Below are positions 1 through 5,512 of a DNA stretch of 6,404 nt, in pieces (position 1 is the first letter of the stretch; each line of letters starts with the position of its first letter). The notes under the pieces are model-generated. The model worked only from the letters and a program-made list of their open reading frames with translations, had not been told where the DNA came from and did not search any database. The DNA comes from an uncultured Odoribacter sp. GTDB lineage: Bacteria; Bacteroidota; Bacteroidia; Bacteroidales; Marinifilaceae. The DNA is taken from contig CAKVCR010000171.1 in the NCBI GenBank assembly GCA_934725835.1, positions 1-6,404 on the forward strand, given 5' to 3'. Position numbers and translations under genes: made by a program.

Positions 1-7
1 AGAAGCC

Positions 8-39
8 GTGTATCAATGTTTCGAGAACGATTGATACAC
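8..39. repeat. Inverted repeat (10-bp perfect arms) at the break in susC
   Basis: The arms GTGTATCAAT (8-17) and ATTGATACAC (30-39) are exact reverse complements separated by 12 nt. Pairing can extend inward by GTT (18-20) with AAC (26-28) if G29 bulges, leaving the loop TCGAG. No T-run follows directly, so it is a poor match to an intrinsic terminator. It lies 14 nt left of the in-frame stop that interrupts the SusC frame. Possible explanations are a recombinase crossover site, a regulatory dyad or terminator of something upstream, or an assembly fold-back. The repeat itself is certain; its role is not known. Confidence 0.6.
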
Positions 40-56
40 AGCTTGCCTTATTTTAA

Positions 57-1001
57 ATTCGTCGAACTCACGTTATATTTAGCTTGGATGTGCCTGCTGA
101 ATTTGGTGTGGCTAAGACTTATAAAAATGGGGCGGATATCAAAAATACCGGTTTCGAGTTGGCATTGACTTTCGTGCCCATACGGACAAAGGATATCACG
201 TGGACAATATCCCCGATATATTCAAAGAATAGTAACAACGTGGCCAATACAGGAAAGAGTGAATACACGTACTTGGACTATTTGGCAGGAAATGCTTTTG
301 AGAGTGGTAAGCCGGTGAATGCCATTTATTCGTGGAAATTCACGGGATTAGACCCACAATACGGTTATGCTACTTTCGCAAATACTTCGCGGACACAAAG
401 TGATGTGGTGAAAATGGATGACCCGAAAGAATATTTGGTGTATTCCGGTCAGAAAGATCCGAAAATCAATGGGGGGGTTACGACTAGCTTGCGATACAAA
501 AACTTGACGTTGAATGCGAATTTCGCTTATAGTTTCGGAAACGTGAAACGTTTGAATTTCTTGTATGATGGCAGGTTCATGATGCCGTCTCCGCAGGATA
601 ATCTGCATTCCGATTTGCTGAAGCGTTGGAAAAAACCGGGTGACGAGGCGAAGACTAATATTCCGGGATTCGTGCTTGATGGTACCAGCGAGTATAATTT
701 ATACGTGCCGATTCCGTCAGTCGTATCGTTGAATTCTTATGATATGTACAATTACTCGGATGTCCGGGTTGTTAAAGGTGATTTTTTGAGATGTCGTAAT
801 TTGTCGTTATCTTACGTGGTCCCCACGAAGTTTATTCAGAATTTGGGTCTATCCTCGGCGTCCTGCACGTTTAACGTGACGAACCCATTGACGATTTGCA
901 GCAGCAAGTTCCGCGGACAGGATCCGGAACAGGAAGGAACGGGTGGTACGGCACTACCAATAATCCAGACTTACACGTTTTCTTTAAACATCAGTTTTTA
1001 A
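57..1001 (+). CDS. SusC/RagA-family TonB-dependent outer-membrane transporter, C-terminal part (probably disrupted at 5' end)
   Basis: This is the C-terminal beta-barrel portion of a SusC/RagA transporter, which imports ligands across the outer membrane using TonB energy together with its SusD lid. Diagnostic stretches are VIFSLDVP, NGADIKNTGFELALTF (a strand pair typical of the family), DPKINGGVTTSLRYKN, and the barrel-closing end YTFSLNISF with the terminal Phe expected of outer-membrane proteins. SusC proteins are usually about 1,000 residues; only about 314 codons are open here. In the same frame TAA occurs at 54-56. Upstream of it the frame reads KPCINVSRTIDTQLALF, which vaguely resembles the strand that normally precedes this region, but with too few residues between. 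Frame 1 is also open across 1-165. I infer a deletion or frameshift, a rearrangement, or a sequence error rather than a true start at TTG 84. It ends 20 nt before susD, with which it would be co-transcribed. Family assignment is firm; intactness is doubtful. Confidence 0.88.
   Translation: MRRTHVIFSLDVPAEFGVAKTYKNGADIKNTGFELALTFVPIRTKDITWTISPIYSKNSNNVANTGKSEYTYLDYLAGNAFESGKPVNAIYSWKFTGLDPQYGYATFANTSRTQSDVVKMDDPKEYLVYSGQKDPKINGGVTTSLRYKNLTLNANFAYSFGNVKRLNFLYDGRFMMPSPQDNLHSDLLKRWKKPGDEAKTNIPGFVLDGTSEYNLYVPIPSVVSLNSYDMYNYSDVRVVKGDFLRCRNLSLSYVVPTKFIQNLGLSSASCTFNVTNPLTICSSKFRGQDPEQEGTGGTALPIIQTYTFSLNISF
471..477 (+). repeat. G7 homopolymer tract inside susC
   Basis: Seven consecutive G occur in the coding strand, read as GGG GGG GTT (Gly-Gly-Val) within the conserved PKINGG turn of the SusC barrel. 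Gain or loss of one G by polymerase slippage would truncate the protein. The two glycines are expected in this family, so the run may be only a by-product of codon choice. Confidence 0.6.
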
Positions 1002-1021
1002 TCTTTCAAAACGAGTGAACT

Positions 1022-2473
1022 ATGATTTCTAAATTGAATATAATCTTATTAACCGTATTCGTTTTTGCGAGTGTTTCTTGTGGTGACTTTCTGAAAGAAG
1101 TTTCGCAGGATGAGTTTGAGCCTTCAACAACAGCCGCTTACACGGAATTGTTGAATGGAGAAGGGTATAATTATAACGTGGTAGATGCGTTGACTTGGTA
1201 CATGGATGATGATGTGGACGGATGCGTGTCTTATACGCCTTCTGATGGACAAATGGCTTACAAGGATGTTTTCACGTGGCAGTATTATATGGATCAGTCT
1301 TTGAAAGAGGCTTATTCGCAAGATCAGAGCACGTACGAGAATTTTTATTCTAAAATCATGGCGTGCAACGTGGTGATTGATAATGTGGAATCTTCTTTGG
1401 GAACAGAGTCGGAAATCGCTAACGTGTTGGGAGAGGCATTGACCTTGCGAGCGTACTATTATTTCCACCTGGTGAATATTTTTGCTACCCCATACAATGA
1501 TGCTCGCTCGGCACCCGAGCAGAGATTAGGTGTGTCTTTGGTGACAAAATCCGAGATATTGGACGAAGGATATGCCCGTAATACGGTGGCAGAAGTGTAC
1601 AAACAGATTACGGAGGATATCGAGAGGGCAATTGTTTTGTTGGAAAAGGATAAGGTCGATAACGGGCGTTTCCGAGTGAACTATGTGGCAGCCCATTTGA
1701 TTGCTTCCCGGATTTACCTTTACATGGAAAAGTGGGATCAAGTGATAGAGCATGCCACGAAAGCTATAGCAGGGGCTCCTGAATTGGTGTATTTGCCGGG
1801 GTATACGTTTAGTGTACCCAATTATCCGGAGAATTCCACGAATCCGGTTGTTTCATCTAATTTCCCGGAAACGATATTCGTATATGGTTCGATGCCGGTG
1901 ACGATGGGATTTGCTGGAACTTCGATTTGTTTATCTGATGCTGTTGTCAATAGCTATACCGATAATGGTGACAGTCGGGACGGAGCGTATTTCAAGAGGA
2001 CAGCAAGTTATCTTAAGTATCCCTATAGGAATTTGAAGCACGGAAGAGCGGAACGGGGTTATGTATGGCGTACCGCCGAATTGTATCTGAACAGGGCAGA
2101 GGCATATATGCAGAAATATAAGGCAGGGGAGTCTTCTGCCGGACAGTTGGCGGTGGATGATTTGAATGAATTGCGGAGTAACCGGATCACGAATTACACA
2201 AATTACCAGTTGAGTACGGCGGAAGATTTGGAAACGCTGTGCAAGCTGGAACGTCGTCGGGAATTGATATTCGAGGGACATCGTTGGTTTGATTTGCGTC
2301 GTTACGGGATGCCACAGATTCAGCACAAGTGGATTGCCGATGAGGGAAAAACTACCACGTACACGTTAAGCGAGAAAGACCCGGGATACACGGTACCCAT
2401 TCCCCAGGCCGTATTGGATAGGAATAAGAAGTTGGTTCAAAATGAATTGGCTTCGGATAGACAAGGTTATTAA
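1022..2473 (+). CDS. RagB/SusD-family nutrient-binding outer-membrane lipoprotein
   Basis: This is the surface lipoprotein partner of the SusC transporter; in this family it binds the ligand and closes as a lid over the barrel. Residues 1-20 are a lipoprotein signal peptide ending in the lipobox ASVSC, with acylated Cys20 followed by GDFL, a typical SusD beginning. Family landmarks are the helical TPR-like segment GEALTLRAYYYFHLVNIFATPY (137-158), ELYLNRAEAY (353-362), the near-C-terminal LERRRELIFEGHRWFDLRRYGM (409-430), and the closing YTVPIPQAVLDRNKKLVQNE (456-475). At 483 residues it is of normal length and appears intact. The ATG at 1022 is the natural start because it gives a full signal peptide directly. 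It lies 20 nt after the susC stop and 19 nt before the next gene, so it is mid-operon. The ligand cannot be read from the sequence; no carbohydrate-active enzyme accompanies it here. Confidence 0.95.
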   Translation: MISKLNIILLTVFVFASVSCGDFLKEVSQDEFEPSTTAAYTELLNGEGYNYNVVDALTWYMDDDVDGCVSYTPSDGQMAYKDVFTWQYYMDQSLKEAYSQDQSTYENFYSKIMACNVVIDNVESSLGTESEIANVLGEALTLRAYYYFHLVNIFATPYNDARSAPEQRLGVSLVTKSEILDEGYARNTVAEVYKQITEDIERAIVLLEKDKVDNGRFRVNYVAAHLIASRIYLYMEKWDQVIEHATKAIAGAPELVYLPGYTFSVPNYPENSTNPVVSSNFPETIFVYGSMPVTMGFAGTSICLSDAVVNSYTDNGDSRDGAYFKRTASYLKYPYRNLKHGRAERGYVWRTAELYLNRAEAYMQKYKAGESSAGQLAVDDLNELRSNRITNYTNYQLSTAEDLETLCKLERRRELIFEGHRWFDLRRYGMPQIQHKWIADEGKTTTYTLSEKDPGYTVPIPQAVLDRNKKLVQNELASDRQGY

Positions 2474-2492
2474 CTGATAAAACACGAGAAAG

Positions 2493-3410
2493 ATGAAAAA
2501 TATATTATTTCTGTTATTGCTGATGGCTGGTATCATTGTGGCTTGCGATGAGGATAAGTTGACCCCGTCGGAACCTCAGAAGTTTTATGAGTTCCCACAA
2601 GGTGATTCTGGTTACGACCGGGAATTTGTAACGTTTTACGAGAAGTATAACACGCAATTCCTGTATAGATATAATGAATCTGATTTTCGCTGGAACGTGA
2701 CGAGTTATATTCCTTTTTATTCAATACCGGCGGATGAGGCATACGTGGAGAAAGCTTATCATTTTATAAAAGAAAGATGTTTGGACACATGGGGAGAGGA
2801 TTTTTACAAGAAAATATTACCGATGCGAATATTGTTGTCATCCAAAATCTATAGTGTGGCACAGAAATATGGTTCCATCTGGAATGAAGAAACGCAACAG
2901 TGGGAGTATAAAAGTTATTATGACACTACTTATCATGCTTCCACTTATGGTCTGAATTATATCGCTTTTGGTTACACGTGCGAGACGTTTGAGGAGTTGA
3001 CGCCAGCGGAACAATTAAATGCTGTGGGAGAATTGAATAAATCCTTGATCGGGTATGCGGCTTCCCGGGATAAAATTGTCATACCGGCAGAGTTTGTCGA
3101 ATGGTATGATAAATATAGAAACAGTGTTTGGGAGGGTGCAGAGAATGGTTATGGTTTCCTTGAGTACTACAAGGATATGGATGTTGCTTATGATTTCGGG
3201 CTTTACGTGAAGTACCTGACCACGATGAGTGAAGAAGCGTTCAAGGCATGGGCGTTGTCAGATGATGTCGATACGAGTCAGGATTGGGAGCAGGCGTCCG
3301 GTACGTACAAGCGGACTTATGCGATTACGAATAAATACAAGATTGTGTTGGAGTATTTCAAGACTGAGTTCGGCATTGATTTACACACAATTGGAAACCT
3401 AGCTAATTAA
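2493..3410 (+). CDS. Degenerate relative of the substrate-import-associated zinc metallohydrolase lipoproteins (HExxH lost)
   Basis: The protein is a predicted lipoprotein of 305 residues: signal peptide 1-17, lipobox IVAC with Cys18, then the acidic DEDK, which resembles the surface-export signal of Bacteroidota lipoproteins. From family knowledge I match it to the Peptidase_Mx1-like 'LP_HExxH_w_TonB' lipoproteins that sit beside SusC/SusD. Similar parts are YNTQFLYRYNESD (52-64), IPADEAYVEKAYHFIKE (78-94), the central hydrophobic strand GLNYIAFGY (153-161), and the end KYKIVLEYFKTEFGIDL (281-297). Where the family has a histidine-rich HExxH helix followed by (F/Y)PTEF, this protein has GELNKSLIGYA (179-189) followed by IPAEF. 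The later acidic segment, usually like NEDFVEM, reads AYDFGLY (232-238). The zinc ligands therefore seem lost, and I infer a binding or structural protein rather than a hydrolase. ATG 2493 is 19 nt after susD, preceded by an A-rich stretch. Family membership is recalled, not searched. Confidence 0.72.
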   Translation: MKNILFLLLLMAGIIVACDEDKLTPSEPQKFYEFPQGDSGYDREFVTFYEKYNTQFLYRYNESDFRWNVTSYIPFYSIPADEAYVEKAYHFIKERCLDTWGEDFYKKILPMRILLSSKIYSVAQKYGSIWNEETQQWEYKSYYDTTYHASTYGLNYIAFGYTCETFEELTPAEQLNAVGELNKSLIGYAASRDKIVIPAEFVEWYDKYRNSVWEGAENGYGFLEYYKDMDVAYDFGLYVKYLTTMSEEAFKAWALSDDVDTSQDWEQASGTYKRTYAITNKYKIVLEYFKTEFGIDLHTIGNLAN

Positions 3411-3485
3411 ATATAGATATTGGAGATGAATAATTTTAGGGGCTTCCAAGTAGCCTTTGGGTGTCTCATGCTTAAAATAATCATT
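3411..3485 (+). other. 75-nt intergenic gap with a small hairpin
   Basis: This is the longest gap in the operon; the others are 20 nt, 19 nt and a 4-nt overlap. A 7-bp stem can form between AGGGGCT (3438-3444) and AGCCTTT (3452-3458), with two G-U pairs and a 7-nt loop. It is weak and not followed by a T-run. It could slightly attenuate or stabilise the message before the redoxin genes, or mean nothing. The frame of the next gene stays open upstream to TTG 3420 and ATG 3426/3468, but those starts would put about 20 non-hydrophobic residues in front of the signal peptide. Confidence 0.35.
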
Positions 3486-5507
3486 ATGAAAAGTAAGTTT
3501 GTAATCATTGTAATGTTATTGTGTAGTCTTGTTATCTGCGTATTCGGGCAGGAAGAGGATGTGGCTCCTGCACGGCAGGAGGCTTCTCGGCTGATGTTGT
3601 CTCCGGAAGTACCAATCAACGGTTTGCCTTTAGAGCTGGTATATAACCCGGAAGGCGGGCCGTTAGCGGGGAAGACGGATTTAGTAGGGATTGTTTACAT
3701 GTATAATTCTTATCGCTGGGAAATCGGTGATGTGGAATTGAAGCATGATGGGAAATTATGGCGGGGAACTTTTACGGTGCCATCGAATTGTGCTTTTATA
3801 GCGTTTAAATTTCAATCTACTTTCACCTTGCAACCCGATACGACGGATAATAATGGGAATCAGGGATTTATGTTTGTACCGAAAGATATTGTCGGGGATT
3901 ATCAACCGGGAAGATATTTAGCGTGGGGTGTGTTCCGCATGCCGTCGTTAGGTGCGGAAACGGGAAATTATTTCTCAAGGAATTACAAAGAGATATCCGA
4001 TGACGCGATTATGCTTTGGGTGGATCAGGAGGCAAAGCATTACCCACAGTACGGGCGTCGTTTTTTCGGGATCATGAAGTCTGTTTTGCGGAAAGTTTAC
4101 GAGGAAAATGCAGCTCGGGGCATAGGTCTCTTGCTCAAAACGATGGAAAGTCAGCCCGATTTGACAGAAGATGAATATATGGAAATCAGCCACACCTATC
4201 GTTATGATTTGAAGAATCAGGAGAAAGCGGATAGTGTGGATCGGGTGATTCTCGAATTGTTCCCGCACGGGGGATTGGCTAGGTTCAGGCGAGCTTTTGA
4301 GTTGAGTGCGCTTCTTCAGGAAAAATATTTCGAGGCTGCCGAGCAGTTTAGAAAGGATTTCCCGATAGCAGAATGGCGTAAAAATCCGGATTCCAAGGGA
4401 TTCGTGTATGGGAACTTTTATCGCAATTTAGCCGCAAAATATTATAAAGCGGGGAATTTTGCTAAATTGGAAGAGATATTGCCGGAAATGACGTTTGTGA
4501 TGATAGGCGATGTTTACAAGAAGACTGTGGAATTTGCTATTCGGAAGACTCCCACTCCGCCGGAAGTTTTTGTCGGTATATCTAAGAAATTGATTGATGC
4601 GATGGTGGCGAAGGTGGGGGATGGATCTTATATGCAGGGAATGCAGTATTCTCCCAGACAGGCAGAAAATTTGGCTCGCATGTGGTTATATTATTATATT
4701 GGAGTCCATGCCCAAGTGGCAGAAAAGTGTGGGCGTTACGAGGAAGCTGTGAACACGATGAACTTGATAGAGAAAGAGCAGCGTTATCGCTATTATCCGG
4801 CTGGGAATGAAGCGTATGTCACGAGTTTGGAAAAATTAGGATGCCAGACTGAAGCTTTGGAAGCGATGAAAGGAGCGGCTGGAGCAGGACAGATGACTCC
4901 AGTTATCTATGATAAGTTACGGGAGTATTATTCGAATTTGGAGAAGAAACCGGCAACGTTTGAAGCCTGGGTCGCATCCTTGAAATTACGGAGTGAAGTA
5001 GAGAAAATTAAAAATGAACTTCGGGCAAAGATGATTGATGTGCCTTTCGAGGACTTCGTTTTGGAATCGCATTTGGGGGGCAAGATAAAATCCTCTGGTT
5101 TCAAGAAGAATGATATTGTGATACTTGATTTCTGGGCGTTATGGTGTGCCCCGTGTATCGCTGCTTTGGACGGGATGCAGATGGCTGTGGATCTCTATGC
5201 GAATGATCCGGGGGTAAAATTCTATTTTATTATCACGCAGGATGAACCGAACAAGGTGAAGATTGATGCTTTGTGGAAAAAGAATAATTTCCGTAATATG
5301 GAAGTGCTTTATGATGCTAATCGGGATGGGAAAAAATCTCATGATGCCGTGTATAAATCCATGTTCCCTGAAACCTCGGGTATTCCCCAAAAAGCGATCC
5401 TTAAAAACGGTCGTATCCGTTATCTTGCAGAGGGATACGGGGGAAGTCCCAGTGCTTTGATGGATGAAATTTCTTACGTGGTTGAAATGCTAAAAGAAGA
5501 GAAATGA
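3486..5507 (+). CDS. Exported protein with helical-repeat middle and C-terminal TlpA-like thioredoxin domain (673 aa)
   Basis: A probable periplasmic thiol-disulfide protein. ATG 3486 is chosen because it begins directly with a signal peptide, MKSKFVIIVMLLCSLVICVFG, with likely cleavage before Gln22; no lipobox is convincing. Residues 35-135 look beta-rich (VGIVYMYNSY, GKLWRGTFTVP, FIAFKFQS), perhaps an Ig-like or carbohydrate-module-like sandwich. Residues 165-515 are mostly amphipathic helices of TPR type, for example LLQEKYFEAAEQFRKDFP, NLAAKYYKAGNFAKLEEILPE and CGRYEEAVNTMNLIEKEQ. Residues 516-673 are a thioredoxin fold: FEDFVLES entry strand, LDFWALWCAPC with Cys554/Cys557, and the SGIPQKAIL strand with the likely cis-Pro634. 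Both cysteines are present, so it should be redox-active. TlpA-like proteins are usually 150-400 residues, so the long N-terminal part is unusual; it may bind the partner or substrate. The last four bases overlap the next gene, implying translational coupling. I do not recognise a named gene. Confidence 0.85.
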   Translation: MKSKFVIIVMLLCSLVICVFGQEEDVAPARQEASRLMLSPEVPINGLPLELVYNPEGGPLAGKTDLVGIVYMYNSYRWEIGDVELKHDGKLWRGTFTVPSNCAFIAFKFQSTFTLQPDTTDNNGNQGFMFVPKDIVGDYQPGRYLAWGVFRMPSLGAETGNYFSRNYKEISDDAIMLWVDQEAKHYPQYGRRFFGIMKSVLRKVYEENAARGIGLLLKTMESQPDLTEDEYMEISHTYRYDLKNQEKADSVDRVILELFPHGGLARFRRAFELSALLQEKYFEAAEQFRKDFPIAEWRKNPDSKGFVYGNFYRNLAAKYYKAGNFAKLEEILPEMTFVMIGDVYKKTVEFAIRKTPTPPEVFVGISKKLIDAMVAKVGDGSYMQGMQYSPRQAENLARMWLYYYIGVHAQVAEKCGRYEEAVNTMNLIEKEQRYRYYPAGNEAYVTSLEKLGCQTEALEAMKGAAGAGQMTPVIYDKLREYYSNLEKKPATFEAWVASLKLRSEVEKIKNELRAKMIDVPFEDFVLESHLGGKIKSSGFKKNDIVILDFWALWCAPCIAALDGMQMAVDLYANDPGVKFYFIITQDEPNKVKIDALWKKNNFRNMEVLYDANRDGKKSHDAVYKSMFPETSGIPQKAILKNGRIRYLAEGYGGSPSALMDEISYVVEMLKEEK

Positions 5508-5512
5508 TGATG
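5504..5512 (+). other. ATGA overlap with three tandem ATG start codons
   Basis: The TGA stop of the upstream redoxin (5505-5507) sits inside ATGA, and ATG codons follow in frame at 5504, 5507 and 5510. Any of the three gives the same signal peptide with 0-2 extra methionines. The arrangement suggests re-initiation by ribosomes finishing the upstream gene, keeping the two redoxins in a coupled ratio. No separate Shine-Dalgarno sequence is seen. Confidence 0.6.

Noticed and set aside
84..86. TTG at 84 as the true start of a short 305-residue protein
   Set aside because: The frame enters in the middle of a SusC barrel, with no signal peptide and recognisable family residues (VIFS) just before it; a broken or cut gene explains it better.
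1..3410. Frequent ACGT/ACGTG words (roughly twice chance by eye) as possible regulator or restriction motifs
   Set aside because: They fall mostly on in-frame Thr-Val, Asn-Val and Tyr-Val codons using ACG and GTG, so codon preference explains them; they are not clustered in intergenic DNA.
3451..3459. TAGCCTTTG as a Bacteroides -7 promoter element (TAnnTTTG)
   Set aside because: The spacing inside the motif is one base too long and no good -33 TTTG sits at the right distance; a chance match is likely.
3420..3485. Longer N-terminus of the 673-residue protein from TTG 3420, ATG 3426 or ATG 3468
   Set aside because: These starts would place up to 22 residues before a complete signal peptide that begins at ATG 3486.
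5263..5460. 65-residue plus-strand open frame inside the large redoxin gene
   Set aside because: It is a frame-shifted shadow of the thioredoxin domain with biased, low-information composition.
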